Positions 10,359-22,600 of a stretch of DNA of 64,000 bases are shown piece by piece. The position numbers and the translations under genes are program-made. The stretch is from the NCBI GenBank assembly GCA_038373885.1, contig JAWZYV010006255.1, forward strand, positions 310,001 through 374,000. Direction: 5' to 3'. The notes under the pieces are model-generated. The model ran no database searches, was not told the DNA's origin, and saw only the letters and a list, made by a program, of their open reading frames with translations. Each line of letters opens with the position of its first letter. Position 1 is the stretch's first letter. This stretch comes from Cheiracanthium punctorium. Lineage: Eukaryota > Arthropoda > Arachnida > Araneae > Cheiracanthiidae.

Positions 10359-10725
10359 TTACAAAATGTCTGGGTTACAAAATTTTGAAAAAAAAAAAAA
10401 AAAAAACCAGGAAAATCAGAATTAAAATTACAAATCTTTGTGAAATTTCTCGAAATGTTTATTAGATCAAAAACCTTTTCCATAAGCGCTACATAAGTAT
10501 TTTGTCATTTTTTTCAACATTGTAAGCATACCAAACATGTTTTCCGCTTTCTTCTAGAACCTTCTACGAAATTGTGCGCAAGCTTGTGAGATGCTTCTGT
10601 GGGGTCATCTCTCTGCTTGTAGTCAATTAGATTTTTGTGTAGCTTTTAATTTAATTTGTTAGAACTTCATCGAAGATCGTTAAGTGAACGTATGTAGTTC
10701 AGTTTCGCTTGATGCTGAATAACTA
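10359..10725. other. unassigned stretch with poly-A run
   Basis: Contains an A run (about 10388-10406). No repeats or coding signal otherwise. Confidence 0.4.
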
Positions 10726-10870
10726 AGGTGACCATACGTCCCGTTTTTAACGGGACAGTCCCGTTTTTAGGAGGCTTGTCCCGTTGTCCCCGAGCACAGC
10801 TTCGGGACACCGTAATGTCCCGTTTTTAGAACATGTCCCCTGCAATGTTCCGTTTTTAGAAAGAGAGCAA
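10726..10870. repeat. CCCGTTTTTA-rich dispersed element
   Basis: Starts GGTGACCATACGTCCCG, then repeats the word TCCCGTTTTTA or close variants at irregular spacing (about 10738, 10757, 10817 and 10847). This is a compact short element with an internal repeat. The two opposite-strand ORFs across it are products of the repeat. Confidence 0.5.
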
Positions 10871-11946
10871 CCCACGGTAACGATTTCAATAACGGCCGCT
10901 AAAAATCTAAAATCATCCAACGGCAGTGTCTGTAAAAAAAAAAAAAAAAAAAACACTAGACCTCCCTCCTTCCCCTCTCGAGAATCAAAGAAAACACAGG
11001 GGGATGTATTGTTTTGTGTTTGTTCTTTTAATGTTCATTTTCGTCAACTATTTCAATTTATTTATTATTTCTTTTTTTAAAGTCATGTTCCTCTTTTGCT
11101 TATCCCCCCCCCCCAATCTCCACTTTATTTTCCCTTTTCACTCTGGTTTTTTAGGAATTTTTTTCCTTCCGAATGACAACTTCCTTTTTTCTGTGTGTAC
11201 TTTTGTTTATATTTCTTAATTTCTCTGCCTTGTGTCGGATGGTGTTTTTGAATTCGAAGAAGGGTCTACCCCTTGTACCACCCGAAACGGAGGTCTTGAA
11301 CTATTTCTTATAGTATATGTGTGTTAACAAAGATTTTTGTTTTCATTTTATTTTGATATTAACATTAACACATGCTTTCTTGTGCTTTTTGTTAACAACT
11401 AAAACATACCCAGACCTGTAAATTCAGTCTCCCTACACTATTACCTTAAAAACCGTAGATGTCACGTTTTGAGGAAGAAACTAAATACACTACTGCCAAA
11501 AATGCACTAGATATTCCGTTTTGAAGGAAAGAATAGATGGTCAAGTTACCGGTAACGCACCATCGGTGTGCCTGCTTTTACGATTTTTTTCACAAATTTT
11601 AACTATTATTGTTTTCTGGTGGTTTGATCTTAGTATATATCCAAGGTTATAGTTTTAGGAAACAGTGGTGGTTAATATGAAAAAAAAAAAAAAACTCGTA
11701 AATGTTAACCGTTATCACACCAAAATCCTGGAATTCAAACGTGTGCCAGAAGACGCAGTTTGGTACGGGGTGAATGATCACATATAACCTTTATTAACAG
11801 CACAACGGTATAGCGTTTAGTTTATAGCATCCCCCTTAACGCAAATTTTAAGAATACTGAGAACGAACTTAGTGGGATAGCAGAGTGTGCTACGTATTTT
11901 ATCAGAATTATTGTTTACCAAAAGCGGTTGATTGTGTTTGGAAAGG
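10871..11946. other. T-rich low-complexity stretch
   Basis: Poly-A run near 10934-10952, a C-run near 11105-11113 and AT-rich sequence. Overlapping plus-strand ORFs of ~97 codons (10784-11080, 10926-11219) are low complexity and start or run through homopolymers, so they are not called. Confidence 0.4.
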
Positions 11947-12103
11947 TTGATAGCTATGGTGTCCCAGATGCACGATCTTACTTTTGAAAAAAAATTCTCT
12001 GTTCTCGCTTACATCAGGCTGTTTTAACTGTCCGATTTTCCGAGCAGTCTGAGAGTGGCTAAAATTCCTGAACAGCTGGTAGAAAGATATCCATAGCTAT
12101 CAA
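11947..12103. mobile_element. short TIR element, tentative
   Basis: A 13-bp perfect inverted repeat, TTGATAGCTATGG (11947) and CCATAGCTATCAA (12091-12103), bounds 157 bp. No target duplication or second copy seen, so this may be a MITE or an isolated palindrome. Confidence 0.35.
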
Positions 12104-13800
12104 TATGTACGGGAAAATAATAATAAATAAATGAACTGCAAGGTGATCACGTTTCCCTAAACGTATCATACATACGTCATGTTTGTGCTTTACAATGTTT
12201 TTTACAATACAATTTTTCTCTTTCAGGTGAGTTACAAGTTTTTACTCAAGCTACGTAAGTTATGGGCTTTTCTTTCTTTCTCTCTTTTTTCGTTTTCGTA
12301 TATTTTATTTAAACTTGCATTTTACTTCAAAATGCGCTCATTCAGCAAGAATAAGTTTACGTGCTTTTTTAAGATACACAATTGCATATCGATTCTTCAT
12401 AATTTTCCTTCCGTTTCTTCTTTTGCCATTACGGTACTGATATGCCGAACAAGATAAGACTTTACTCTGAAGAAAAATAATCACACAATAAGAATTCTCT
12501 ATAAAAATATTTTGGTGAGGTTTCAGTCAATATTTGCCAATTCAAAAGGCATATCACTTGCTGCATTTCGCTGTTTTATTGAGCGTACAAATATTTACTT
12601 ACATCTATATCGAAATATAACAATTTTTTTAAAGGAACTTTTAAAAATATCTAGTTTCATTTTGAAGTACCATAGCATTATTGCTCTTCCCCACCATTTT
12701 ATAGAGAAAGCATATCCATTAGCTATAAATCAAGTGTTTTGATATGTAAATTCTTAGAAAAGTTATTTATTTTATTAGTTGTGGTTTTAAATTGCTCCCA
12801 TCTGCGAAACCCGAGGGGTCTCTTCAGCTCTCAAACAGTTAATTTATTTTTTTCCTGCCTTTGGACAGTATATTAAGAACTTCACTAATCTACAAATTCT
12901 TTACATTTTGCTTTGTCCTGTACGCCTAACTAAATTTTTTTTTTAATGAAAATCACAGATTTCTGCTGCATTTTAAAGGAATTACATATGAAATATTTAC
13001 TTTATTGAGCCATTAAGAGCCATTGATTATGTTGAATGATCCTACTGATTTCTAGCTTCGGATCTCACAGAGAATTTTAATAGCAAGACCGTGCCAACAG
13101 TGCGATAAGTCTGAGAACAAGTTCTTCCAAGATGCATCCAACCTCTCCCATAGCTACCCAATTTTGCTGTATTTTTGGACGATTTTTCACCACATTTTTT
13201 AATTAGCCTCGGATCTAGGTATAAAATGTTAATTTATTTTAAATTACCTAAGGAAGAAAGAGGTGAAAATATGTAAACATTGGTAGTTATGTTCCTTTGA
13301 CTAAGAAGAACATATTTTAAGCCTGAGTATAATTCTTTAAAAAAAAAAATTCTTCAGACTTGTTTTGTTAAACTGCTCCATACCTTTCGTCTTGTATTTC
13401 TTCTCTTGGCGTGACGACAAAGAGTGCCTTCTGTTCATATCGTTGTTTTTCCGTACGATCATCAAATCTATAGCTGCGAAATAATCGGGCATTCAAAGAC
13501 CCTTGCCGGAAAGGAACGATACCCATAAAAATAAAAAATGATACTTAGTTTACTCAGCTAAGAGCAAATAAAATAAAATGATATTTTTAACCGCTGCCTC
13601 CAAAACTATTTTATGAACTATGCACTAGTGCTAACTTCACAAAGAATAGCGAAGGATCTCGAGAAATCCTCCTCTTTTTCTTTTAAATTAGCATTTTCAA
13701 AAGTCATATTCCCATAACAACTTTTTTGCCTGCTTTTAAACTGAAATGCTTAACGAATAAGGATGGGAATAAGGAAATTAGTTTCGTAGACAATATTTGC
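12104..13800. other. unassigned AT-rich stretch
   Basis: No terminal repeats, tandem arrays or conserved protein motifs seen. Open frames of 76-92 codons at 12179-12742 are Phe/Leu/Lys-rich, as expected from AT-rich DNA. Confidence 0.4.
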
Positions 13801-13805
13801 GTAAT

Positions 13806-13809
13806 AATA

Positions 13810-13851
<42 letters not shown>

Positions 13852-13947
13852 TATATATTAAAACTATTATAAAAATATTTTTAAAATAGTTTTTTAAAAA
13901 TATTATTAAAAAACTATATAATTTTAATTATTATTAAAATTATATAG

Positions 13948-14002
<55 letters not shown>
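13806..14002. repeat. (TA)n microsatellite with central palindrome
   Basis: Two TA tracts (about 13813-13846 and 13955-14000) flank an AT-only core that contains palindromes such as AAAACTATATAATTTTAATT / AATTATTAAAATTATATAGTTT. The whole block could extrude a cruciform. Assembly length here should be treated as approximate. Confidence 0.85.
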
Positions 14003-14008
<6 letters not shown>

Positions 14009-14345
14009 ATTATAAATGGATGTACCATAACGAGTGCCCCGCGACTATGGTAAACCCTTAACAAGGTAATTCCGATTATCTCAAAACTTTCTCTTCATTG
14101 CCTACCACCGTGCATGGGCATGATCTTCCGCAAGGGTCAACAAATGACTCCGAAAATGTTAATGGCCTTTATCCGGAATTAACCCGGCAATACTGTTGAG
14201 CTCTTTAAATAAATCAGTATAAATGCTCGATACTTAACAATAATTGTTTATATTAAATTAAAATTCTCAATTTCTGAAAGTTAATATCTTCTAATATTTT
14301 TATAATAATAAAATTGAATTAGTTTGTATACTTAAAGCACGTACG
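14003..14345. other. unassigned stretch between arrays
   Basis: About 340 bp of non-repetitive sequence separating the TA block from the 78-bp array. No coding signal. Confidence 0.4.
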
Positions 14346-14349
14346 AAAA

Positions 14350-15285
14350 CTTATCAACGTGTCACTGATGTTTTTTCGGGTCTCGAAAAGGACCAGCGTT
14401 ATCATATTTTACAGGGGCCCCCTACAGCGATGGCCGGACGCACTGATATTTTTTTGGATCTCGCAAAGGGCCAGCTTTAGCATATTTTCGGGGGGTCCCC
14501 TAAAGCGATAGCCGGACCCATCGATGTTTCTTTGGGTCTCGCAAGGGGCATATTTTCGAGGGGGCCCCCTGAAGTGATGGCCGGACCCACTGATGTTTTT
14601 TGGGTCTCCCAGAGGGTCAGCGTTAGTATATTTTCCAGGGAGGGCTACAACGGTGCCGGACCCACTGATGTTTTTTTTGGTCTCGCAAAGGGACAGCGTT
14701 AGCATTTTTTTGAGGGGGCCCTCTAAAGCAACGGCCGAGCCCATCGATGTTTTTTTTGGCTCTCGCAAGGGGCCAACGTTAGTATATTTTCGAGGGAGCC
14801 CCCTAAAGCTATGGCCGGGCCCAGTGATGTTTTTTTGGGTCTTGCAAAGGGAGAGCGTTAGCATATTTTCGAGGGGGGCCCTTAAAGTGATGGCTGGACA
14901 CACTGATATTTTTTGGGTCTCGCAGAGGGCCAGCGTTAGCATATTTTCAAGGGGGCCCCCTAAAGCGATGGCCGGACCCATTGATGTTTCTTTGGGTCTC
15001 GCAGGGGGTCAGAGTTAGCATATTTTCCAGGGGGCCCCTACAGCGGTGGCTGGACCCACTGATGTTTTTTGGGTCACGCAAAGGACCATCGTTGGCATAT
15101 TTTCGAGGGGGCCCCCTGAAGTGATGGCCGGACTCACTGATGTTTTTTTGGGTCTCGCAGACGGCCAGCGTTAGCATATTTTCAAGGGGGGCCCTTTACA
15201 GCGCTGGCCGTACACAGTAATGTTTTTTGGTCTCGCAAAGGGCCGACAATAGCATATTTTCGAAGGGGGAGCAAGATCCAATTTT
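14350..15285 (+). repeat. GC-rich ~78-bp tandem array, about 12 units
   Basis: Units contain GGGTCTCGCAAAGGGCCAG, then GTTAGCATATTTTCGAGGG, then GGCCCCCTAAAGCGATGGCC and GGACCCACTGATG. The GGCCGGACCCACTGAT word recurs near 14430, 14507, 14576, 14651, 14731, 14811, 14889, 14967, 15045, 15122 and 15202, mostly 75-80 bp apart. GC content is clearly above the surroundings. Because 78 is divisible by three, both strands stay open for long runs (190 codons minus, 141 codons plus); these are by-products, not genes. Confidence 0.85.
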
Positions 15286-15319
15286 TAGTGGATAAACCAT
15301 TAACATTCCTGAATTCACA

Positions 15320-15480
15320 TGGGAAAACATGGGGCCCTGGCACAACTGTAGGGGGCCCCCCTCGAAAATGTGCTGACGCTGGCTCTTTGCGAGACCAGAA
15401 AAAAATCAGTGGGTCTCGCTTTAGGGGGTCCCCCTGGAAAATATGCCTCCGCTGTAGGGGCCCCCCGAAAACGTGCTACC
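15320..15480 (-). repeat. inverted, degenerate units of the 78-bp array
   Basis: Reverse-orientation pieces of the same unit: GGGGGCCCCCCTCGAAAATG, GCTGACGCTGGCTCTTTGCG and a second partial unit ending GGGGCCCCCCGAAAACGTGC. The array is thus followed by about two inverted, shortened units, suggesting a rearranged array edge. Confidence 0.65.
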
Positions 15481-15489
15481 GCTACTCGA

Positions 15490-15645
15490 ATAAAACGGGT
15501 TTTTCCTAGTTAATTCGGGTTTTGCCTAGCGCTGTCAGTCAGAACGCGTTTTGCCTAGTTAATTCGGGTTTTCCCTGACGCACTCAGTGAGAACGCGTTT
15601 TCCCTAGTTAATTCGGGTTTTGACTGATTTCGGGTTTTAACTGTA
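15490..15645 (+). repeat. 49-bp tandem repeat, three units
   Basis: TAGTTAATTCGGGTTTT recurs at about 15508, 15557 and 15606 (period 49). The units share GAACGCGTTTT and CCTAGTTAATTCGGG blocks. It lies directly against the 78-bp array edge. Confidence 0.7.
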
Positions 15646-18345
15646 ACATATATACATATATATAAATCATATATATCATTTTGTTCTAATTAAAATGTCT
15701 CATTTTCTTGAGTTAAAGAGACGTAGATCAACTCATAAAAGTTATTATTAAAACGCATGTTAGGTGTACGGTGTTCCTAATAAATCTGTACAAAATATTA
15801 GGTGAGGTAATGCACATAACACGGATTAAGAATTGCATTGAAAACGATAACCGCAAACGTCATTTTAATCATTTAAGAGCCAGTTGCTTCCGGTTATTTT
15901 CTAATTGCTGTGGGCGCGGCTTTTAAATGTTGAATTTTTCACAAAGATTTTTATGTGTAAATTATTACACGAAAGGAATAAGAAGTGCAATAATGATGCT
16001 CTAATCCATGTATTAAGATGACTGATTGCAGGACTATGAATATTAAGCAAGAAATTGTAAAAAAGGCGGTGTAGTAAATGCATTGTAGGAAGAGTTAACC
16101 CCGCCTACTCTTCACTTTTTAAAATCTTGTTTATTCCAGTATTTTGAAAGTTTCATTTTGGAAACTGCAGCTTTAGATATCTATCAGGTTCCAGAAATTT
16201 TTTATGATCTCAAACCAAGGAAAAATCTCATTAGACAGGAAGCAAATTAAAAGTTATTATGCAGTACATACTGCAGTATCTGAAATTTGAAGATAAGCTA
16301 TCTAGTGTTATAACTATGACATGCATTTATTCTTGTACATTTTGCTTTCTGCTAATACTATCAAATTTGATTGTGGCACATTGAAAGGATGGTTTTTTTC
16401 TTTTTAAATGTTTTTGTACGCCAATTCTATATTTTTTCACGACAATTTTTGCAGTTTTAATTACGGAATGTTTCACTGATTTCACTTTAAATGTTTCTGT
16501 TTTAAAAATTAAGAGATTACTTAATTTCAAAGAATACGTAATATAAAACTTTCTCTTTAAAAATAATAAAAATGTTTCATTACCTAATATAGTTGAATAA
16601 ATAGTAATCAACATGTTTACTTGGAATATGAAACTTGGAAGAAAGGAAAATTCGCATGTTTACTTGTATAAAAGGAAAAAAAAAAATTAAAAGATTTCTG
16701 ACATTTAAAAAGATACTTTTAAGAAATACTGATTTGAACTGGAGGCATGAACATGTAAAACATAAATAAATAAATAAATAAAGTTATGTACAGCCTTTTT
16801 AAATAATCCTATTTCTATGCTTATACATTCTTAACGTATTATATCATTAGCGGGTGTATGCAAATGCTATGACTGGACACAAGTCACTGGAGAAAACATG
16901 TTTGATACATCCTATTGTTCATTTCATCATGTGTTTTGAAACTTTTTCATTTAATTGCGTTCAAGAAACACGCGTTTTTTTTTTCCTTTGGTTAGCTTAC
17001 AACATCATTTACATATTTGCCATATTGCTTTCCCTTTATAGATCCGTGTGAGGATGAAAGTAATTTCTTTCATTAAAAACTATGTGTAAAATGAATAAAA
17101 TCTACCATGCTTGACGAATGTATAGTTTCTGCGAAAAGTTAATGAGGACTTTTTACAAAATTAAAATTTCTGTATTTTGAAGTGCGAATTAAAAGGATCT
17201 CAGAACACTTTCACTTATAGTTAAGATGTAAAGTTTTAATTAACTTTCAGCTAAAGCATAAAGCTGCTTAGGGATGTCTGTCATTTTACAGTACAGTGTT
17301 TCCAGTTATGTAGTTCAAACTTAATTAAAATTTGCTTTCTTCGTACATTTTTATTAATTCACAGGTTCTACATGTTAAAAAAATATTAAGTTTTTGAAAA
17401 TCTAATGCTTAAAAGAAGTGGAATATGATACTTTACTTTAAAATCTTCCTTTGAATAATTCGAATAAGAAACTAAATGCATTCCAAACGCGTACGTTGTA
17501 AAACATTTATTAACAGTTTCGTTTCTAAAGTTTATATGTGCGGCTGCTCGACGGAAATCAAAATTCATAAAGACAAATTAAAATTGTGGTTGCCTATCAT
17601 CATTTATCAAATTTATGATTGCTTAAATACATCTTTCGAGCAAAAGTTAAAATTATATATATATTTAAAAATTGAAGCTGCAATCACAATTTCTAACAAA
17701 TTTTTATATAATATTTAATAAGTCTAAAATCAAAATAATTTTTATTTAATGATGATCAGCAACCAGAATCATATTTTTGAAATCTTAAATTAAACAGTAC
17801 GCCCCATTGAATCCATAAGTCTGCAAACTGTGTTTGTAAAGACTATTACTGACTCTCTGTAATTTACCAAGACTAATCCGACCTGGAACGATCTCCCCTT
17901 CACTTTAGACTCTAGTATTTTGAAAGTAATGCTGTTATAGGAGATTAACAAAAAGTAAGAATAATTGAGATTTAGTGAATAAATAAAGAGACAAGAAATG
18001 AAACTAAAAAAAATTACATTTCACTTATATGACTTGATATTTTTAAACCGTTGAATCGTTAGCTGCTGATTTGAAAGACTACTTCCTGAACACAAATATT
18101 GCCACATTTAGCTTTTCGTCGCCCTATTGGCAGATAAATGGGTTAAACCAGAATTCAATCATAATGTATTATGCGTCTGCTATATCTGTGCCTTGAATGA
18201 ATCGTTGCCTCAAATTGTCGTATATCATAATACGCTACAATACTTTTGTCTGCTCCTTTAAAATACTATAAATTCTAGGAGATTTTTTTTTCGATGGAAA
18301 GTATTATTTTAAAAACCTCAATAACATAATTATTATTTTTTGTAA
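15646..18345. other. unassigned AT-rich stretch
   Basis: Contains short TA-rich and (AAAT)n microsatellites (about 15650-15680 and 16762-16784) but no terminal repeats or coding motifs. A 95-codon minus-strand frame at 16327-16614 is Lys/Ile/Phe-rich with no domain and is treated as chance. Confidence 0.4.
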
Positions 18346-18349
18346 GAAA

Positions 18350-18640
18350 GTGTGCTCGTCTACAATGCTCTTTAAACAGTACTTACCTATAGGGCGTAAT
18401 GTGTTAGAATTCTTTTGCGTATTCTTGAGAAAGACCATGCAATGCTGTCAACTTCATAAATTTGTTGCAGTAGGGTACATGGTTCAGTGTATTACAATAA
18501 CATATGCAACAATCCATTCATATTTACCGAAGTTACAGCATGAGCAGATAGACAAATAAGGAAGCTGGCAGGAAGACAAAAGGAAATCATAAATGCATTT
18601 CATTTTTGGAAAGTGTTAAAAAGAGACTTATTGTATGAAG
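18350..18640 (+). repeat. ~172-bp dispersed repeat, diverged
   Basis: Family blocks in order: TAGGGCGTAATGTGTTAGAA, TTCTTTTGCGTATTC, then TAGGGTACATGG and AAAGTGTTAAAAAG. The same order is seen at 51800-52020 (TAGAGCGTAAGGAATTAGAA ... TAGGGTACATGG ... AAAGTGTTAAAAAGG), so the dispersed unit extends beyond the 172-bp core. Confidence 0.5.
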
Positions 18641-20317
18641 CCGCCAATTGCGGTTGACATGCCTAATTGGCTTCATTAACTATCTTGTTTCATTGGTTGA
18701 CGGGCTTGTCAAAGAATGATTTTTTGAAGAATTACAGACAAGTTTGCAGTTATTGACCCTATGTCGTATCGCTTGAATGGGAAATTAATTCTCAAAGTTC
18801 TCTGTTGTTAATTTGCATATGCTTCAAACTGTATCTTATTAAATAAAAAAATCACCATAATAGAATAATAGCTTCTTACTTAAAATCTTCCAAATGCCTG
18901 TTAGCGAATGCGCAGTATGAGGAAAGGAAAAAGAAAGTACGCGTTTGTTCTGTAAAACGCGTGTGTAGTACGAACGCTGTGTAGGGAACCGTTAGTTTAA
19001 TCCATAATGTTTTGAGACATTTTATTTGTCCAAACCCTTAACATCGCGACCGTCAAAATCATGGGCTAAGCCTTCTCCATCTTTATCTCGTGCCCGCAAT
19101 ATTGCCAGGCAGAGGGGGAGCCTGAATCTGAAAGTGCTTCAGACTTTCTTACTTTTTTAAATTTTTGTCCGTTTCAGTCGTTTTGTTCCGTAATTTTACA
19201 TTGGTTCAAATTTTTACCCCGCTCCGATAAAAATTTGGTGTTATTTCTATGACTCTACTTTGAAATTGGTCGTGTAAAATTTTTATTATCCTATGTCTCT
19301 TGCTGCCATTATTATGTAAATACAACTTTAAACCATGAATACATTGATTATCCATATACATAAAGTTGAAATAATAACTTTCCACAGCTGAAACAATTCT
19401 GAGCATATAATCTACCACTTTTTGAAAAAATCTATATTTTTATGCATTTTTTTCAATAAAACAACTGAGTTCTTCGTCAGTGCCGCTTGGCTTAAAAAAA
19501 TCTCATTTTTCTAATAAAAAACTTACTGCTTCCAAAAAGTGGTGTTTTTAATGTCCGGTATTGTTTCAGTTGTGCTTTACACTGTTTGGCAATACATGGA
19601 TTTAAGATAAAGACTTTACACTGTTGCTGTATGTTATTAATTTGCCGATAATGCTCAAAATATAATATTTTACTTAATCCTTTAAGTGTTAACGGAAAAT
19701 AACCATAAGAATGAGAAACATTACATAGATATTTATTTTTTTTAATGGATTTTTTTCATTTCTGACTGTCTGGAGACATGAATGCGTCTGAATAGATTTT
19801 TCTTGGAAGGTGAATAATTTGTACTTTTTATTGATGTTTAAGACTGTTTAATTGACGGGAAGCATATTTATATGCTTTCACATGCAAGAGGAAAATAAAA
19901 AGTTTACTGTGCATGTCTGTGTGGAGAAATCTGCCGAGTTATTAACCTACAGGAAATAACGAGCTTAGTAATTAGTTAACGATTTTTCATCTATTTATAT
20001 ATTTCTTTTTGTAAGATGTACCTCTATTTTCTAAACTGAATAGTGTGTGTGGTAAAAAATAGTTATTTAAAAGAAAAAGAAAAAAATGATGAAGCAAAAC
20101 TTTTGTTTCAAAATATATATATACATATTTTCTTCCATGAAATTACTCAAATTTTATTTGTAGCAGTGGTCAGTTAATTTATCAAAAGTTATGAAATAAA
20201 ATGCTATTTCATGGATATATCTACTTATGCCTTTTTCGATACGATTTTATGTTCATTGGATATGTTAGAATACCTTAACTGAAGTGTGATTGATTCCTTG
20301 ATTCGTCCAAGTTTAGC
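18641..20317. other. unassigned AT-rich stretch
   Basis: No terminal repeats, tandem units or coding motifs identified. Confidence 0.4.
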
Positions 20318-20321
20318 CATT

Positions 20322-20353
20322 TTACTCTCTCTCTCTCTCTCTGTATATATATG

Positions 20354-20446
<93 letters not shown>
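20322..20446. repeat. (CT)n and (TA)n compound microsatellite
   Basis: A short CT tract (20326-20342) runs into about 100 bp of TA repeats interspersed with TATG/CATA interruptions. Confidence 0.9.
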
Positions 20447-20700
20447 TATTTAGATGCATAGCACCATTGAAATAAGGTAGAGTTTATGAATTTGAAAATC
20501 ATATATTTAAAAAATAAAGTCAGGCGAGATAATAATGACCACTTGGTGCATTTTTCAAATTTTTCACTCTTTTTCATGATAGGAAAAATAATATTTTAGG
20601 TAAATAAATAGCAATCCATCTTTTAATGAGTGCTTAGTTAAAATTTTAACGTTTTTACATGATTAAGTTCGATTTAGCTTTTCAAAACACTTTACGCAAT

Positions 20701-20866
20701 ACATAGCTACCAACTCTCCCGGATTTTTCGGGAGATTTCCCACCACAATTTTTAAACAGTTTTGTTTCATATTTCAATTTCGAACTTATTTCAAGTATGA
20801 ACTGATAAATGAAAATTAGTGGTGGAATATCACCCAAAAAGACCGGGAAAGTTGGCAGGTATGGCA
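20701..20866. mobile_element. ~160-bp hairpin element GCTGCCAAC, copy 1
   Basis: Outer inverted ends CATAGCTACCAACTCTCCCG and CGGGAAAGTTGGCAGGTATG. Inner inverted blocks are TTTCCCACCACAATT and AATTAGTGGTGGAATATC. Copies with the same order of blocks are at 36226-36386, 49797-49956 and 56641-56820, with half copies at 47354 and 58633. No coding; the element would fold into a long imperfect stem. Confidence 0.65.
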
Positions 20867-21272
20867 ATGTGCGCATCTCTCGGCGTCGCATGCTGTCTTG
20901 TGGTGGGAAAGCCAACTACTGTTTTTAACGTTTTTTTAATGCAGTGTATATTGCAGAGTTATTTTTATAAAATATTTAAAAAATTACTTTTTGCGAAAAG
21001 TGGTGAATTGTATTCAGTGAAGGTTAGCAAATAGATTGATTATTAAATATTAACTGAAACACCGTAATTTCTCTAAGGGCTATGAGATATTTGAAAACAA
21101 ATAAGAATTATTTTAACTGGAAAACTCTAAGATATTTTAAAAAGTAATGCAATAAACGCACAAACGTAAACACATACATGAAATACAATATTTATTCAGT
21201 CGATCATTATTATTCCCGTTTCACAATATAATGACTAACTTTCATATGCTTTTTTTTTAGTTCTTGCACAAT
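20867..21272. other. unassigned AT-rich stretch
   Basis: No repeats or coding signal identified. Confidence 0.4.
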
Positions 21273-21718
21273 ATACAGGGCGCGCATGATAAAAGTTTCC
21301 CTATTCAGAATGTTGCACAAAGTAAACTACTGGCAGGAATACTAACAAATTTCCGTGGAGCCTTAGTGATATGATGGGAGAAAAAGTTACAGAAAAAAAA
21401 GTTAAAAACTTCATCGCAAGGTGGCGTTTTGCAATGTTAATTCCTGATATGCAATTGTAAATTGTCTCACGATGCAGAGGTATAAAATATCTGCTTCCAA
21501 CCTCCTATAAATTGTTTCTTTCTCTTGAGAAGGGGGACTGTTTTATTCGGACTAAACTTTGGTGAAGCACCACCTGGCGATGATTTTTTAACTGTTTGTT
21601 TCCAAAAAAAAAAAATCTCTCCTGTAACTTCATTAAAGATTGCTGCAAATTTAGTAAGATTCTGACCAGCAGCTGTACACATCTCTGAATAGGGAACTTT
21701 AATTATTAATACCTTGTA
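21273..21718. mobile_element. mariner-type MITE, 442 bp
   Basis: The element at 21275-21716 is flanked by TA (21273-21274 and 21717-21718). The left end CAGGGCGCGCATGATAAAAG and the complement of the right end CAAGGTATTAATAATTAAAG align for about 35 bp, through the shared CCCTATTCAG. A CAGGG-type start plus TA duplication fits Tc1/mariner. The 84-codon minus frame inside (21467-21721) has no DDE motif. Confidence 0.65.
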
Positions 21719-21798
21719 CATTAGTTTTATTATTACTACTACTCAATAAACAAAACTTGAAAACGTTTATGACACATCTCTAATTCAATTGCATTCGA

Positions 21799-22023
21799 GC
21801 CCCAACATGGCCGCGTGGATAACGCACTCAAAATGGTAGACGGCTAAAGTGTGAAGCACCATCGTGCGGCTGTCGATCTAACGATCTGAGTTTTGGTGCG
21901 TTTTCTCCATATGTATCCCTATATGGGTCCTAACTCGTACCTTAGAAAGGCCTCCGACCAAGGTACCCTCCCATCATAAGCAGATACCCCTCGTGCAAGT
22001 TTGCCTTAATACACACAATACGA
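21799..22023 (+). mobile_element. tRNA-derived SINE, copy 1
   Basis: The tRNA-like head includes GGTAGACGGCTAAAGTGTGA and GCGGCTGTCGATCTAACG. Compared with the copy at 43693 it lacks the ~28-bp box-B segment. The body matches the other copies: CCTTAGAAAGGCCTCCGACC, AAGGTACC, AGCAGATACCCC and TTGCCTTAATACACACAA. A dead copy, recognised mainly by alignment with the other two. Confidence 0.6.
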
Positions 22024-22500
22024 TACAATTAACTGCATAAGTAGGAGTGGCACGTTGTTGTTCGTAAAAGAAGCTGTTTCCCGATTGTCTGATGCAATTA
22101 ATTGTTTTTCTAAATGGCCTTAAAGTAACCTCTTTCTAGACTTTTTTAATCTCTCGAGAAGCGTTAGCAAGCAGGCACGTTTATATCTTAGATATTAAGT
22201 TTTATAAGTGACCACTTAAATAAGGTTTAATGCAAAGTCCGAACGTGTCCGGACTGTTGCAAAAATTCTTCAACGTTTCATTAATTTTACCATTTAAATA
22301 TTCTTCACAATTTTGTCATGTGTCAATATTTTGAATAACAACAAACCTTAATATAGGATAAATTTGAAATCATTAGTGATGAATTGAATTTCTTATTACA
22401 GATGTGAGCTATAAGAAAGAGTGGGAAATGCTAATATCGCGTTATGATAATAAGAAAGATTTATCTTATGCTGAATTAAACTGTGGCTGACGATGAAAGA
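22024..22500. other. unassigned stretch
   Basis: No repeats or coding signal identified. Confidence 0.4.
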
Positions 22501-22504
22501 CGAG

Positions 22505-22600
22505 CTGGGGTGCTGATATTTGCTCACACCGCTTTTGCCCTCCACTCGTCATGTGACTTAGGAGGTGTAGCCATCTTGGCAGGCTGTCTTTCAGGTCTCC
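22505..22600. mobile_element. GGTGCTGAC element, partial copy
   Basis: GGGTGCTGATATTTGCTCAC followed by a CACCGCTTTTGCCC block and GTCATGTGACTTAGGAGGTG matches 41306-41380 block for block. The right-hand inverted end seen at 41448 is not recognisable here. Confidence 0.45.

Noticed and set aside
10784..11219. Overlapping ~97-codon plus frames
   Set aside because: They read through poly-A and T-rich sequence and start inside the CCCGTTTTTA repeat.
14409..15177. 190- and 76-codon minus-strand frames and a 141-codon plus-strand frame with ~26-residue periodicity
   Set aside because: Both strands are open because the minisatellite unit is a multiple of three; no known repeat-protein family matches and units vary without a coding pattern.
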